A DNA stretch of 64,000 bases from Endotrypanum monterogeii (Eukaryota; Euglenozoa; Kinetoplastea; Trypanosomatida; Trypanosomatidae), in assembly GCA_000333855.2 (NCBI GenBank), contig CM007333.1, positions 545,084-609,083 of the forward strand, read 5' to 3'. A model generated the notes under the pieces. It saw only the letters and a program-made list of their open reading frames with translations, was not told the DNA's origin and ran no database searches. A program made the position numbers and the translations under genes. Shown in pieces: positions 10,601-22,036 of the stretch; position 1 is the first letter of the stretch; each line of letters opens with the position of its first letter.

Positions 10601-11610
10601 CCGCGGCTAGCGGAGACTTCCTTTTGGGCCAAAAGATCGTTGATTAAGCTCGACAAGTTCTCCTGCTGTTCAGCGGTCGCCCTCTGGACTGCCTCCACAA
10701 CGGCAGCGCGGAGCTCCGCCGAAGTTGAGGCCTGCACAGACACCTCACGACCTTCCACTACCGCGGTGACCCGCCTCTTTAAGTCATCGAAGTGCGCCGA
10801 TGTGCTCTCTTCCAGGCGAGTGAGTTGCTGTGCGATGTCGCTGTCTAGGGTTGGTGTAGGGGTGGGGTTGGGTGGCGCAGCGACTAGCGTGGAACTGGCG
10901 AGCTGCTCAACAACGCGTGCACTCACCACTCGCGCGACAGCCTCGACATCGATGGAGACCGGGGAAGGAGTAGAAGAAGCCGTACTGGGATTCCCTACCT
11001 CTGTGGAGACCTGTGGCTCACGCAGAACATGAAGTTGTCGGAGTTCATCGTGAATGCTATTCAGTACGATCTCTGTGAAGTTCTTAATCTTGTCCTCGTA
11101 GGCTACGTGCAGGGTGTCCAGCCGCTGCCCGGTGCGCTGCTCTACCTGCTGCACTACGAGGTTTGCCACCACCTCCAGTTGATCGCGCAGACATTGCTCA
11201 ATGACATCTCGCTCTGTCGAGCTGATGCCGTCTGTGTAGGTTGCACCGCTGGTTTGAGGTATTTTGTTAGCGTAAACCCCATGCGGTAGTACCGGCGTCA
11301 CGCGCACACTGGCGAGACTCGGCATCGACAGTGCCAACACAGCACGTTGTACCTCCGCATCCTCTGGGTGAAGGGTCGCCTCCACATCCAGTACGACATC
11401 TTCCGGAATGCCCTTCAGTAGATCTGAAGAAGGACCATAACCACGAGAGCGAATACGAAGTGAACGCGGTCCACCAGAGGGATGCGGCGACAGGAGCTTA
11501 CGAGCAGCAGCTATAGCAGCGTTCGAGGTGCCGTGGTGCCGCAGCGCAGCGGCGAGATGTACTCGCGCCCGGGCAACCAGGCGACCGGAGGTCGGACGAC
11601 ACACCTGCAT
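7648..11610 (-). CDS. p166: p166-like kinetoplast segregation (tripartite attachment complex) protein
   Basis: A 1,320-residue protein with three visible parts. The first ~60 residues are rich in Arg and Ala with almost no acidic residues (MQVCRPTSGRLVARARVHLA), a mitochondrial presequence. Residues about 100-1200 are almost entirely heptad-like coiled coil rich in Ala, Glu, Gln and Leu. One hydrophobic segment (about 1240-1272, PLWWLIANPLIVCSVMVF) is followed by a ~48-residue tail. T. brucei p166 has the same plan: presequence, long helical body and one transmembrane segment near the C-terminus. It links the kinetoplast DNA disc through the inner membrane to the basal body. The T. brucei p166 locus also lies, from memory, close to POLID, as here. 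The frame opens at a GTG three codons earlier; the ATG at 11610 is used. Sequence conservation of p166 is low, so identity is inferred from architecture and gene order. Confidence 0.75.
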   Translation of the reverse strand: MQVCRPTSGRLVARARVHLAAALRHHGTSNAAIAAARKLLSPHPSGGPRSLRIRSRGYGPSSDLLKGIPEDVVLDVEATLHPEDAEVQRAVLALSMPSLASVRVTPVLPHGVYANKIPQTSGATYTDGISSTERDVIEQCLRDQLEVVANLVVQQVEQRTGQRLDTLHVAYEDKIKNFTEIVLNSIHDELRQLHVLREPQVSTEVGNPSTASSTPSPVSIDVEAVARVVSARVVEQLASSTLVAAPPNPTPTPTLDSDIAQQLTRLEESTSAHFDDLKRRVTAVVEGREVSVQASTSAELRAAVVEAVQRATAEQQENLSSLINDLLAQKEVSASRGDGGDSNAASAAIDVRAIEVSVESAVQSATDELRRTIAAEVKKLAKEKDADGDAAVGGSFADADMAIEIEKVFDLVQSTQSRLVAVDETVGEVFKEQAATRDSLQAMQELLQRQLDELRSTVASASVVPEPNPTVASDGQESVAAQQRITEALEGLRRDVSSAAAMSALRNDDTERQLMTVAQVVSDSVTAAIQQHTDGAVQSAMKTVQEQLNALRESAEAASAAALPASQPLEVLPQAPLSQELLSEALEAVLAPRWADLSVQVEKMNAVHQLVLEQQLLQIADSVSKSVSASVAGQLEGMRDVLESQLRAQRSEDEQKSSAIDAASTAAAALVERTTHELTGLREELLKELQTQAGKTPEVNLAPMYKYIDSVLTFLKDELSLQETKLMTKIASLSETVTSAVREQQEAARASALLAREIEEERRVARELKGAERAKAVAVETLPAPAAPVSLLPDMVELLAPMGVSLEANAAALRRLGERLDEVGRTADVSSVMTRLQEATQQFLSASEAAAATQASERDALKTLFQDRFTSLTRSLEDRDAQLMEAVRNAATDEGVRGQLRSMQDSFQSMSQAQKEELLVSLREVATGSEREQAQRTEALLARMAAMQEALEGQRMAVELLQPSPALVGLSAEQRHAQVRLRAAMQDRLHRLNQLVSDLASAPPGKGTRLLTKTLQDELAGLRQLQEEEASLVRDGDTPGAAPVTLQSVVQTEMQRVEETFQKGLSELGNQGESQQREAAALLQSLMSKIESLESTKRDLPVLDEIQQVLDTTVARLLSQQKEDRAQVSQVVEAETSRSAVELKTAVQAALKEGLSAAEKRVIPSYQAEVSSVLQAHLAAYSTQVKVVAKTVGETTSAAMQRIEKICQEMSNRNVHAERERTTAQVTLRPNSEIVNPTAHMPLWWLIANPLIVCSVMVFCIYYVLACLLLAFVPKPSHKKTDTVNYSMGSATASAAAVAETIGSSSDGSRRGGRYVDRYL

Positions 11611-12359
11611 GACTTTCACACCGACACTCGAACTCTACCGTAGACAAGCACAGTTTGGTCTCTCTTCGGGGGAAAGGCGGAGCACAGAGGAACTTATGGT
11701 TTATTGTTATGACAGCTCACGCACTTGAGGTGGTGGCTGTGCAGAAGAGAGCAGCACCCACACTGAGAAAAAAAAACACGATATGTGGATAAAAGGGGCC
11801 GCCGCCACTGATGTACGCTGAGACCTGAGCGCTACCCGGGTACGTCTCTGTAGCTGCCCCTTCCCTTGCACTTGCTCCCCTGGTCAGATCGTCTATGATA
11901 ATGTGTTTCTATGTAGTTGTGCCCAGAGTGCCAGTGCACCTCTTTTGTTTGAATGTGTATGGGAGTGTCAATGCGCGTGAGTGCGCGTGTACTAAAGGGA
12001 GTAGGGGACTCGTTAGGAAGACACTCTAGTCTCTCTGCAGGACACCAGTAGTATGACTCACGACGGCCTGGGTCGTGAAAGCCTCATAACAGAGACCAGC
12101 GATAGCGTAGCGTGAGGCGAAGAAGCACAGAGGTAGAAGGGATAATCAAGGTAAGAAAAAGAAGACTCGCTGCAGCGCTGGAAAACACGTGAATGCGACC
12201 TGGCATGAAAGACGTCTACACGTCACTGAAATCACACCCACCCACCCCCGACACACACAAAAAAAAAAAAAATTGCGCAGCCCTTATCCCCTTCCGCCCC
12301 GGGATATTAGCCCAGCCACCACATCGATATTTTTTTTTCTTGTGTGTGTGATCATCATC

Positions 12360-12390
12360 ATATATATATATATATATCTGTGTGTGTGTG
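12360..12390. repeat. (TA)9 followed by (GT)6
   Basis: TA array running directly into a GT array, then a poly-T run. Confidence 0.95.
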
Positions 12391-13120
12391 TATTTTTTTT
12401 TATCTTTTTTGAGATGAATAAAACAGCATCACGGCAAGCCAAAACAAAGAGTAGACGAGAGAGCCCCAACAGTTGGGAGACGACAAAAGACAACATGGCG
12501 AACCATCCGATGATAAACGACACACCAACAGCCAGACATACAAGAGTGGAAAAAAAAAAGGCGTTGGGATAGGGCGAGGGAGGGAGAAAGGGGGGAGAGG
12601 CAGCAACAGTCAATAAAAAGACACGCATGAATACTCGATGACAGTGCATCCGACAACATAGACGATGGAGAAGAAATTGAAAAAACTAGAACCACGAGAA
12701 ACACGACGAGTAAATAAAAAAAAGAGCCCGAGCACACAGGACAAAAGGGGGAGGCATCGGAACGTCTGTGAGCGGGAGGAAGGGGCGGGGACGGGGGCAC
12801 AGACCCCCCCCCTTCCAAGAAAAAACAAAAAAATAGAGGTCGCATGACGACATCCACGATTCCCACGCCACAAATCAGAGAAAGAGACACATACACGCAC
12901 TGGCACAACCAAATACAACTACTCTAGACGGGACGAAAATCATATCCTCTTTAATAGGGAGGAGGACTATGAAAGGGACGCTGCAGGAACGCCTAAAGGG
13001 AAGGAGTGAGAGAATGAAATAGTAGCCGATGAGATGAAGGCATTTTCAAAGTCCCTCTGTCCGCCCCACATACTTCCTTATACACGCACAGCCGCCAGGT
13101 GAACTGCCAGAGCATCACAG

Positions 13121-13141
13121 ACACACACACACACACACACA
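13121..13141. repeat. (AC)10 microsatellite
   Basis: Perfect AC array followed by an A-rich stretch. Confidence 0.95.
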
Positions 13142-13243
13142 AACAAAAAAAAAAGCGTGTGATGAGAAAAAAAAGAAAAAAAAGTGGGAGATTTGAAGAC
13201 ACTTTCCGAGGTGAAACGATGAGAAACAGACACAAGGAAGTGA

Positions 13244-13257
13244 GGGGGGGGGGGGGG
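13244..13257. repeat. poly-G run (14)
   Basis: Run of 14 G on the plus strand, about 400 bases downstream of the kinesin stop codon. A similar run of 13 G lies at 13360-13372. Confidence 0.9.
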
Positions 13258-13658
13258 ATAATGTCGCACCGCACCCCTCGACTAATACCGGCCTCACTAC
13301 CGCCATCATCATACTCAGTGACGTGTGTGAGGGGGTGAAGGCGGGAGGAGAGGGAAGAAGGGGGGGGGGGGGTTGACCGCAGTTGAGAGGAGATTTTTTT
13401 TTTCCTCAGTCCTCACGCACAGAGTCCTCTTTGCGCTTCTCCACTCCCTTCACGGCCTCGCGTGAACCGGTGAGTGACGTGACCCTAGCGAATGCTACGA
13501 TGAGAAGCAAAATAGCCGGCGATCCAAAATAAGCAGCCCGCGAAAGACATCAAAGCCCAAGGCCCAAAATGGGAAGAGAAAATACCGTCAGGGATACGAA
13601 GTCCAACAGCAGGAGAAAGCAATCAGCTGATCCTGTGCATCGCGCATCGATTAATGCG

Positions 13659-15884
13659 TTAACGACGACCAGCGGCACCAGCATGACGGGTGTACTGAGC
13701 AAGCTGTCGGCGCAGCTCCTCAATGCGACGCACTTGTGAGGAAAGAATAGCATCTACACGTCTGCAGTACTCGCTCATCGAGTTCTCTGGATTCTCAGCA
13801 GCGTTCAGCTGTGTCATCTCATCCTTTAGTAGCTCCATCATCGAGTCAATGTGGTGTCGGTGTGCTAAGATGAGGTTATCCTCTTCAGCGTCGAGGCTGT
13901 CAGCGCTATCATACCGTGAGTCGTCACCCATAGGCGTCGGCATCGCCGAGGAGGCGCCACTCGGGCCACGACTGTGGTTCGGGGTAGGGCGGTAGTAGGG
14001 CTTTCTTCTGGGGGAGCTGTTGGATACCGGTCGAGAGCCAAAGCTGCGGCTCGATCGAGCCCCATTGTCGAAGCTATCCTCACCGGGTCGCTGGAAACCG
14101 TTGCCCACTTTCTGGTTCGGTGTTCCCGGTTCGCGGGTGCGAGCCTGGCTCGAGGAACGCGAGCTCGTCACCACGCGCTCCTTCCCGCGGCGCTGAGCAA
14201 AGGTGGAGGAGATACCGACAGTCTCGATGTGCTCCGTGGGCATTTGACCCATCATAATCTCCTCCGCCGCGCTGTGGGTCGACTTATCCTTTTTGAGCTC
14301 CTTCACACGGTCAGCGTATCGTAGCGTGTTGAGCGTGTGCTCACAGCTGCCACTGGCGGGGCTAATGTTGCCGATCATCACGGTTCGACTGTTGCCTACA
14401 AAGCAGTCACGGAGCACTGCTGTCAGCTTCGATCCTCGAAATGGAATGTGGCGATGGTTTTGGTCTAGTGCGCGGATGCACTCCTTGAGAGCAAAGAGCG
14501 ACTTGTTGATCTCGGCACCCTCAAGTCTCGTTGTGCGGTCGCTATCCAACGTGTCAGCGCCACGCTCAGAGCCGGCAAGATCGATAAACGTGAAACGCCC
14601 AAAAAAACGATTTTTCTCGTTGACAATGGTTATATGAAGAATGGCGTGTGAGCGTGACGAGTCGGCATTCATCCCGGTTGAGCCCGCCGCGCGGATTGTG
14701 TTGCCGTAGTCGATGATCTCCATGAGGTGGTCAGTGCTGTCCACGCGGTGCTCCGTCAGGCCGCAGACATTCACAACGCCGCGGCTGTCTTCCCTACACG
14801 CCAGCCTTTCGCGCTCATTTAATAAGTCGTAGAGCTTTCCTCCGTAAATCTCAAAAAAAGAAACGGTGATCCCCATGCCATCACTCAGTCGAGACCAGAG
14901 ATCTTTGGCTGCCATCAGGTACACACCTTCCTGATTATCCTTTCCTAGCATGGTGTACGTCTTACCGCTACCCGTCTGACCGTATGCAAAGCACGTTGCG
15001 CACCCGCCGTCGAACACTGTCTCAATCAACGGCTTGCAGGCCTCCTCGTATACGTCGCGGTTGCTTTTGCGGTCGTCCATGACTTTATCGTAGGTAAACC
15101 GATGCTTCTCGATATAGCGAGTAAGGTCTACCTTTTGGCGTGGCTCCAGCAACGTAATGATGTGGTTATTGTCTGGATCCGTGGCCAGGATGTCATACAA
15201 CCCATCGGCCTGCTCGCTAGCGTTGAGGGGACGCTTGCGAATGACCACCGTGATACGACTCGCACGACGCCGCTGCTGCGCGTTCCCGCCCTCCCCCGTC
15301 GCACGCCGTGTGAACGGTGAGGGAGAAGAAGCGCCGGCACGACTCACAGGACGCGAAACAGGACGAGAGACCGGGCGCGAGACCGGCTTTGCCGGGGCAA
15401 CGGCAGGTCGGAGGGCACCCTCACCTTCATCTGCATTAGGGTCTCGGCGCAGCGACGACATTGGGCGCGTGTGATCTGCCGTCTTCTCCTTCTCACGCCG
15501 TTGCAAAGCCTCCGTCGGCGTTGCGCGACGCAACGGTGTAGGAACGCGGGCAGGAACGGCGGGGACGTGAGCAGGGGCATTAGCGGACGTCTGAGCACGA
15601 GCCACCCGCTCCGTGACCGGGGGCGGTGACTTGGAGCTCGTCGATGCGATGGGTGGTGACATACCGCCGCCGCCGCCGCCGCCATTTGTCTGATCACGCT
15701 TCAAGAACTGGATCAGCTCAAAAAGCTTCCGGCGGTCTGTCATGACGATGACGCCGACAGAATGATAATCCTGCATGGTGAGCTGCTTCAGCTGTTGAAC
15801 AGAAGTGACGCCTCCATCGACGAAGCCCTGGACAGTGTGCTCCAGCCCACCCTGAACGAGCAGCTGCCTCAGCTGTGGTTCCAT
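13659..15884 (-). CDS. kinesin-13 microtubule depolymerase
   Basis: A 741-residue kinesin. Residues 1-65 resemble a SAM domain ([20 protein letters not shown], ending in a FLKRD helix). A Pro/Ser/Arg-rich linker (about 65-205), with a PVSR repeat, leads to an internal motor domain (about 208-525): P-loop [11 protein letters not shown] near 303, switch [12 protein letters not shown] near 407, switch [10 protein letters not shown] near 436, and [12 protein letters not shown] at the end. The loop-2 KVD motif that marks the kinesin-13 (MCAK) class is present near 252 ([12 protein letters not shown]). A Ser/Arg-rich tail and a short C-terminal helix follow. Kinesin-13 proteins remove tubulin from microtubule ends; trypanosomatids have several, acting in the nucleus or in flagellum length control. 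Which paralogue this is cannot be told here. The ATG at 15884 follows a strong pyrimidine tract on the minus strand. Confidence 0.93.
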   Translation of the reverse strand: MEPQLRQLLVQGGLEHTVQGFVDGGVTSVQQLKQLTMQDYHSVGVIVMTDRRKLFELIQFLKRDQTNGGGGGGGMSPPIASTSSKSPPPVTERVARAQTSANAPAHVPAVPARVPTPLRRATPTEALQRREKEKTADHTRPMSSLRRDPNADEGEGALRPAVAPAKPVSRPVSRPVSRPVSRAGASSPSPFTRRATGEGGNAQQRRRASRITVVIRKRPLNASEQADGLYDILATDPDNNHIITLLEPRQKVDLTRYIEKHRFTYDKVMDDRKSNRDVYEEACKPLIETVFDGGCATCFAYGQTGSGKTYTMLGKDNQEGVYLMAAKDLWSRLSDGMGITVSFFEIYGGKLYDLLNERERLACREDSRGVVNVCGLTEHRVDSTDHLMEIIDYGNTIRAAGSTGMNADSSRSHAILHITIVNEKNRFFGRFTFIDLAGSERGADTLDSDRTTRLEGAEINKSLFALKECIRALDQNHRHIPFRGSKLTAVLRDCFVGNSRTVMIGNISPASGSCEHTLNTLRYADRVKELKKDKSTHSAAEEIMMGQMPTEHIETVGISSTFAQRRGKERVVTSSRSSSQARTREPGTPNQKVGNGFQRPGEDSFDNGARSSRSFGSRPVSNSSPRRKPYYRPTPNHSRGPSGASSAMPTPMGDDSRYDSADSLDAEEDNLILAHRHHIDSMMELLKDEMTQLNAAENPENSMSEYCRRVDAILSSQVRRIEELRRQLAQYTRHAGAAGRR

Positions 15885-16490
15885 CTCGGACGCCAGAGAA
15901 ACTCGATTTTGCGTCTTTGAGGTTCAAGCGAAGAGGGAAAAAAAAAAAGGATTGAATGGCGCTAGGAAAACACGTCAACAAACAGAAAAGAATGAAAAAA
16001 AAAATCTCAGGATCGCCTATCAGCAAGCAACGTGCAGACACCGTTATGTTGAAGCTAGTGAGATGCAGTCTAGGGTCGCTAGGAAACCTTCAAGACACCA
16101 CGTACGCGAAGTGGTTTCGATACACAAGAAGGTAGTGCTCCCAGAAGAGTGCAGCTACGCAGGACTGAGGGCGATCTCAACGCTGAGAAATAACGATGAT
16201 AAGCTCGTCGTATGTATATACGTGTATACAAAATGATAAAAATAAATCAGTTTTTTTTTTGTGCGCATTCAGGTGAAGGCACGTAGTGCAGCAGCAATCT
16301 CCAAAAAAAGTACAGCGGGGTGTATTGAGTAATAATCTCCTCCCTGTCACACTCACCCCACTTCACTCACTCACTCACATGCAATAGTTCAAATCGCAAA
16401 GAAGGAGATGTGTTCGTGCCCTTCGCGGGGCCGACGGTGATAATGGTAGCACCCTCTGCTTTATTTTTCCAAAATAGATAATGTTCTGAG

Positions 16491-16606
16491 CGTGTGTGTG
16501 CGTATGTGTGTGTGTGTGTGCGTATGTGTGTGTGCGTATGTGTGTGTGTGTGTGTATGTGTGTGTGTGTGTGTGTATGTGTGTGTGCGTATGTGTGTGGG
16601 TGTGTT
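16491..16606. repeat. imperfect (GT)n array with CGTATG variants
   Basis: About 115 bases of GT interrupted at intervals by CGTATG or GTATG. It is open in several frames only because it lacks stop codons. Confidence 0.95.
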
Positions 16607-17444
16607 TATCGCAGGGATCGAGCTGCTCGGAGAATGGTGCAGCAATCTACTCTACACGCGACAAGAGAGATCGGAAAGCGCGCACAAAAAAAAAAAAAAA
16701 GATTGAGGACCGCAGAGAACGGGTAGCGGGAAAGAGTAAGCCGAAGCCGACATGCGGAAAGCATGCGAGTTCGCACCGGAATTGTGGAAGCAAATGCGAG
16801 CACACACTTGCGAAAAATTGGACGAGTACATCTACACGGCAGAAAGCACCATCGTTCAATATAGTTGCCTCTCGTTAAGAACGAAGAGCTGCACAGAAAA
16901 ATTCTGTGCGCGATTTCTTTTCTCAGTGACTCAAGTAATAACGAGTAGTACCCTCGCAGCGAAAAACAAAATGAGGAAAGAGGGGCTACGGTGCACCGGA
17001 CCTGTTTTTCGCCTGCTGTTTTGAGCACCAGTGGCCGCTGCCTCCCACCCCACCCCCTCACATTGCTCCTTCTCTATACGACGTTCAGAATAAATCACGC
17101 AAACGTATCTTGAAACATGTGTGTGTGTGGGGTCGAAACTTAAAGGAAAAGTGAAGTGACAGTTCGAGGAGTCAGTGCAATCCCCCCTCCCCGACTGTCA
17201 CTTCCCCGGCCTTTTGTGCATGGTGTATGGAGTGTTTGTTCCGCACACGAAGCTCCTCCTCCACGTTATTTTTTGAGCACCACTGCACACGTACACCGCC
17301 AGAGGGGGGAGACTCTGTCGGAGGCTGTGCCACCCGGTCAAATGAAACTCTTTTTGTTCTACAGCATTCCCCCCTCCCGCTTTACGAGCATCAAAACGAA
17401 ACAAAAAAAAAGAGTGGGAAAAGGTAAATGGTGTGTTTGGGGGA

Positions 17445-17447
<3 letters not shown>

Positions 17448-17477
<30 letters not shown>
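17448..17477. repeat. (TA)15 array followed by GCGTGTGTCGAC
   Basis: TA array that ends in a GT step and CGA, a pattern also seen at both sides of the assembly gap near 49.6 kb. Confidence 0.95.
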
Positions 17478-17480
<3 letters not shown>

Positions 17481-17986
17481 TGTGTCGACTAGTTTTGATC
17501 ACACTTGCAGCTTTAGCAGATCACAGAAATTACAAGGAGCGAGACGAATCCACAGCCCACTACATTTCCCTGGCATTCGATATGCATGTCGTCGCACCTA
17601 CAAGACGCCATACCTCGTTGCATCGCTCACGACATCGAGGCATCATAACTCTCTCGAGTACGCAAATGAGGCCCGAAAAAGCATCATCCACTGCGCCCAC
17701 CCCCCCCATTCACCCCCTCCCTCCTCCTCGGTTGTCGTTCTCGTTCTTCATACGCATCCTCACCCAACCTCCTCCCACTTCTTTGATCATTGCCCATCCA
17801 AATGTTTGATCCGCTCAACACTCTTTTCCACAATCGTTTACCCTTGCTCATCTGTGCAGTCGCATCTGCAGATGATCTCACAGCGATGCGAATATACGTG
17901 TATGTGCTCAGAAGTCCCTGAGTCACTGCCCCAGGCGTAAAAAAACAGAAGTCACCAGCCATTTTTCACCTGCAATCCACCAGAAC

Positions 17987-18026
<40 letters not shown>
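17987..18026. repeat. (TA)n array
   Basis: TA array of about 40 bases with two interruptions. Confidence 0.95.
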
Positions 18027-18028
<2 letters not shown>

Positions 18029-18150
18029 GCCCATGTACATACGTGTTGGTGCGTATTCACATGCGTCGCCGAGGCTGGGAATAGGGAAATGGGAAGAAAA
18101 AGAGTTGCAAATTGATGATGTTCTCCCCAATGCCGAAAAGAATACACATG

Positions 18151-18173
18151 CACACACACACACACACACACAC
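18151..18173. repeat. (CA)n microsatellite
   Basis: Perfect CA array about 420 bases downstream of the squalene monooxygenase stop codon. Confidence 0.95.
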
Positions 18174-18590
18174 GAGCAGTCACATACACCATTCCGCCTT
18201 TACGGAGTGTGAACTAGCAGAAGGATTATCAAGAAGATGGACGGAAAGGCAGAACGAGGGGGAGGGGGAGGAAGCGGAGGAGCAAAGGCGTGCACGAGAT
18301 CTCGACAACTTTTAGCATGACGAGAGTAGCTCCAAGGTACGTGCGAGTGGGAGGAGAAAAAAAAAGAAAAAACGCCTCGGCGTCGCTTCAGTGATTCCTA
18401 GCACACATCCACTCATGCCCCACATGTCCCCGTTCAAAACTCAAATGTTTTTCCCACATGTTCGCATTCCGTACACATCCGCGCGAATCGCATCAACAGG
18501 GAGGCTTCAACGGAGGCCAGTAAAAATCCGCCCCCCCCCCAAAAAAAAAAAACCCTACTTCCCACCCGCTGATACATATACATAGCCGAT

Positions 18591-20300
18591 TCAGAGGCCA
18601 ACAGGCTTACGTTGCCTGCCATTGAAGTGAGTGTTGTAGATCATTGTCTTGATGAGCTTGGATATGTTCGCCAGTGGGCTCGTCGGATCGACAAGTCGCC
18701 AAATTGAAAAAAACTCGCTAACCGCCAGAGGCATTGTGATGATTGTCGACACGCCCAGTAGGCACGCCACCCTCTGCATGCGCTGCCAGTCGAAGAAGAA
18801 GGACATTGCCTTGGCTACCCTCTCCGATATCGGCATCTTTTGATCACTCCCCCCACGTGCATCAGTGCCCATGATGGTGTTCATAGCACCGTGCAACATG
18901 ACAGAGTAGTAATGGATAATCAGGGTTCGCACGCTGGGGTCAAGGCCACCCAGCAGGTCCAAGGGAACAGTCGCGCAGTCCCCGCCACACGATAAGTAGT
19001 CGATGCACGCATCACGAAGAATTGGGGAGCCTAAGACCGCGTAGAGAGCCCACGAGAGCATGTTCATGCAACAGCTGTGGGCGTATCGATGGCGAGCGTA
19101 GCTCAAAATGGCTAGTTGGATCTTTTCTCCAATAGCAGCCATCTCGCTCTGATGAGGGGATTGCAACTGTTGTATGGTTTTCAAATTACCTGCCAGACGA
19201 ATCGCATCGCGAATGCAGCACGTCATGCCACCACCTGTGAGCGGATGCCGCTGATTCGCGTGGTCGCCGATGCCCACGTAGCCCTTGATGCAAGGAAACG
19301 CCGGTGGATAGCGCGCAATCGGCATGCTGCGGATATTCTTGGTGTCCCTTGATGCGCGGATAAACTCCTCACGCATGTGCTCAGGCATGAATGGAGCCGC
19401 CTCCGTGATGAGCCACTCGCTCTGCTTCTCTAGGCTAGGAAGGGTGGGCTTGTTGTAGTCCACCAGTACACGCACCTCGTTGTCGTCCAAGCGGTAACTC
19501 AAGATGGGACCGGTCTTGCCGTTGACCACCGTGCCCCGCTGCTCCTTGGGCAAAACAACTCCCTTCATCACAAAGCCAATGAAGTTGGAGTGGTAATCTG
19601 CGGCGGGGGTGTAGTGCTGATAGCGACTCTTCCACTTGGACATACCGCCATCGCACATCACAATTAGCGGTGCTGTGGCAATTTTGCGCACCGTCGGGGC
19701 CGATGAGTTGGCTTTGGGTGGGTCCTCGCGAAAAGGGTTGGCTGGCACCTCGTATTTTTCGGCCACGGTGTACTCGATGCCGTAGGCGCGCTCGCTGAAT
19801 GAGAAACCCTCGGTCAGAATTCTGTTCACAGTGCCCTCGACCATGGTCACATTTTCCTTACAGTTGTGGAAAACAAACGAGCGGAGGTTTTGGACGAAAT
19901 CTCCAAAGTGAAAAGAAGTGCCGCGGGCGCCTTTGCGATACGGCAAATCCAGGGCTTTCCCGTTTACATCCACCATCATGTAGCCATAGCAAGGCATGCC
20001 AATTGACTCGGCGCAGTCCTGCATGCCAATCTCCCGCAGCGCGTTCACACCCCCAGGCTGCAGCAGCTCACCAACGATACGATCCGGCTTGGTAAAGAGT
20101 GTCCGCTCAACGATGAGCACCTTTCGGCCCTGATCTGAGAGAACCTTCGCCATCACCGGGCCGCCGATGCTGCCGCCAACGACAATGACGTCGTAGTCAT
20201 AAGAAGTGCGCACTGGGGCCATCCGCAACCGTGAGAGCGTGTGGTTGACGAATAAAAGAGTGCCGATGGCACACAAGACAGCGACAAGGAAATGCAACAT
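18591..20300 (-). CDS. SQLE: squalene monooxygenase (squalene epoxidase)
   Basis: A 569-residue membrane flavoprotein that oxidises squalene to 2,3-oxidosqualene, the entry step to ergosterol-type sterols, at the ER. An N-terminal anchor (MLHFLVAVLCAIGTLLFV) precedes the dinucleotide-binding strand and loop DVIVVGGSIGGP (about 37-48), followed by VLIVER. The FAD/NADPH 'DG' segment VMCDGG and the second FAD motif GIGDHANQRHPLTGGGM (near 343-358) are both intact. A hydrophobic C-terminal region (SFFFDWQRMQ onward, with two or so membrane helices) completes the family pattern. The length matches trypanosomatid enzymes. The frame is open 57 codons further upstream, but the extension is not part of the family, so the ATG at 20300 at the membrane anchor is used. 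Allylamines such as terbinafine target this family. Confidence 0.96.
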   Translation of the reverse strand: MLHFLVAVLCAIGTLLFVNHTLSRLRMAPVRTSYDYDVIVVGGSIGGPVMAKVLSDQGRKVLIVERTLFTKPDRIVGELLQPGGVNALREIGMQDCAESIGMPCYGYMMVDVNGKALDLPYRKGARGTSFHFGDFVQNLRSFVFHNCKENVTMVEGTVNRILTEGFSFSERAYGIEYTVAEKYEVPANPFREDPPKANSSAPTVRKIATAPLIVMCDGGMSKWKSRYQHYTPAADYHSNFIGFVMKGVVLPKEQRGTVVNGKTGPILSYRLDDNEVRVLVDYNKPTLPSLEKQSEWLITEAAPFMPEHMREEFIRASRDTKNIRSMPIARYPPAFPCIKGYVGIGDHANQRHPLTGGGMTCCIRDAIRLAGNLKTIQQLQSPHQSEMAAIGEKIQLAILSYARHRYAHSCCMNMLSWALYAVLGSPILRDACIDYLSCGGDCATVPLDLLGGLDPSVRTLIIHYYSVMLHGAMNTIMGTDARGGSDQKMPISERVAKAMSFFFDWQRMQRVACLLGVSTIITMPLAVSEFFSIWRLVDPTSPLANISKLIKTMIYNTHFNGRQRKPVGL

Positions 20301-21413
20301 GTCTCGCACGTATTTAGACCTTCCAGTATGAAAGTTTATTTGTGCAATTGTGCGTGTGTGTAAATGACTGTGTGCCTTTAGTTCTGTGCTGTTTTCAATC
20401 AAACAATAAAACTGAGGGATCAAAAAAGTGCGGAATAAAGTGAGGCCGACCGCGAGACGGTTGCAGCTCACCCCTCAGACAAACAGACCGTTGGCTCGAA
20501 AAAGAGACCACCACCACCGAGATGAGTGCAAAAATGAAAACAGAGAACAAGAATCCCCGCCACTAACGTGGGGTGAAGAAAAAAAAAAAGAAGTGATGTA
20601 CAGGCGGTGACAGAGCGTTAAGGGGTCACAATGGAGGGGGAAAAAGGAGGAGTGGTGAGCGAGCAAAAAGGAGTCGGAATCAGTCACCAGGCTAGGGCAG
20701 AGAATCAGTCAAAGATGAAGGAAGAAGAAGCGGAGTGAGAAAAACAAAAAAAAAAGATTTTGGGCAAAAAAAAAAAAACACGCGGATGTACTGTTTTTTT
20801 TTCTTCTGTGAATGTGGGAAAGTTGTACGGTGAGGTGTAACAATGTGTCGAAAGGAGTGGAGGAGAGCGGGGTCTCACACTAGGCGACAGAGGAGCAAGA
20901 TGAGGATGAGAGGAACGACACAACACTACACTACACTACCCACTCTTCACTTGGTATACCTCAATCACGCGCGATGCCACGTACGTGGCACTCAAGTGCC
21001 CTTTGTGAATTGGTGTGTATGTGAAAGTGGGGATGCGTATGCAGCAAGAAGGAAGAGAAAAAAAAAAGAGGAAATGAGAGAGAACCGATCTGCAAGTTCA
21101 AAACACGACAAAAATGTACCAACAGACAGAGAGGGATATTGGAAGGGGAGGAGGAGGCGGGGACACTTAATGCAACTACACGGCGAGGCCAGTGAAAACT
21201 ATATCTGTACAAATAACACTGAAGCAACGCAAAAATAGTTTATGAGGTAAACCTGATATGACGTATTGGATAACTACATGATCTTCTCTGCGATGTCGCT
21301 CGAGCGAAATGTGTGCGTACATCAACACACAGAATCATACGCGTGCCGTAATTGTTGCCGCATTCGCCACGGGAAGCGAAGGCGCGTCAGCAGTGCGTTT
21401 GTTGTCGAGTGGA

Positions 21414-21450
21414 ATATATACATATGTGTGTGTGTGTGTGTGTGTGTGTG
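21414..21450. repeat. (TA)n/(GT)12 microsatellite
   Basis: Short TA step followed by a perfect GT array. Confidence 0.95.
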
Positions 21451-22003
21451 ATCAACAAAAGTAAAGATACCGAAAGGGAGAGGAGAGAAAACAGAAAAAG
21501 TAATTGCGCGAATAGTCGATTACGGAGCGTTGGTGCACCATACCATAAAAAGGAAACCATAGATGGTTCTCGACTCAGCAACCATGTATGCGTGGGTGCG
21601 ACTGTCACAGGAAATGACTTTATATTGTTGTGCCGCATAGTCCCGTGTCAAATCCGCAGAGGACTACAGTAGGTGACGTGCCTTACTTCCTCATGTGGGG
21701 AGGGGGACGAATACATCTTACCAGCCACACAGATCACGGTTCCCATGGCTCACAATACTCACGAATGCGAGGGCCTCTAGTCAGGGGCTAATGCGACTCA
21801 ATCCCCTGCAAGGATTGTCACCTTTCCCTCGACTTGACACAGCGCATACACCTCAACATTTATCTATATGGATTCGGATGAGGTATGCTTTCTTATATTT
21901 CTTTTGAACTGCAGATTCATAGCATGAAAAGCGAGGGGGGGACCAACCTCATCCCCTCCCTCCCTCCCCCCTCCCTCCATATTCATGCACACACACGCAA
22001 GCC

Positions 22004-22005
<2 letters not shown>

Positions 22006-22034
<29 letters not shown>
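22006..22034. repeat. (TA)14 microsatellite
   Basis: Perfect TA array. Confidence 0.95.

Positions 22035-22036
<2 letters not shown>

Larger units (their letters stand above)
11611..13658. other. intergenic between kinesin-13 and p166-like genes
   Basis: About 2 kb with no supported gene. It holds a TA/GT array (12360-12390), an AC array (13121-13141), poly-A runs and two poly-G runs (13244-13257 and 13360-13372). Small open frames on both strands translate these repeats. Confidence 0.6.
15885..18590. other. intergenic between squalene monooxygenase and kinesin-13 genes
   Basis: About 2.7 kb with no supported gene. It contains a long imperfect GT array (16491-16606), TA arrays (17448-17477 and 17987-18026), a CA array (18151-18173) and several poly-A runs. 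The 217-codon plus-strand frame at 17156-17809 is low in complexity and rich in translated repeats, so it is not called. Confidence 0.6.

Noticed and set aside
10367..11032. 221-codon plus-strand frame
   Set aside because: Antisense to the p166-like coiled coil; composition is the mirror of its codons.
16491..16606. GT-rich array considered as a CRISPR-like or tandem protein repeat
   Set aside because: Simple dinucleotide repeat with irregular variants, no spacers, and a eukaryotic context.
17156..17809. 217-codon plus-strand frame between genes
   Set aside because: Low-complexity, rich in translated TA and pyrimidine repeats, opposite to local transcription, no domain.
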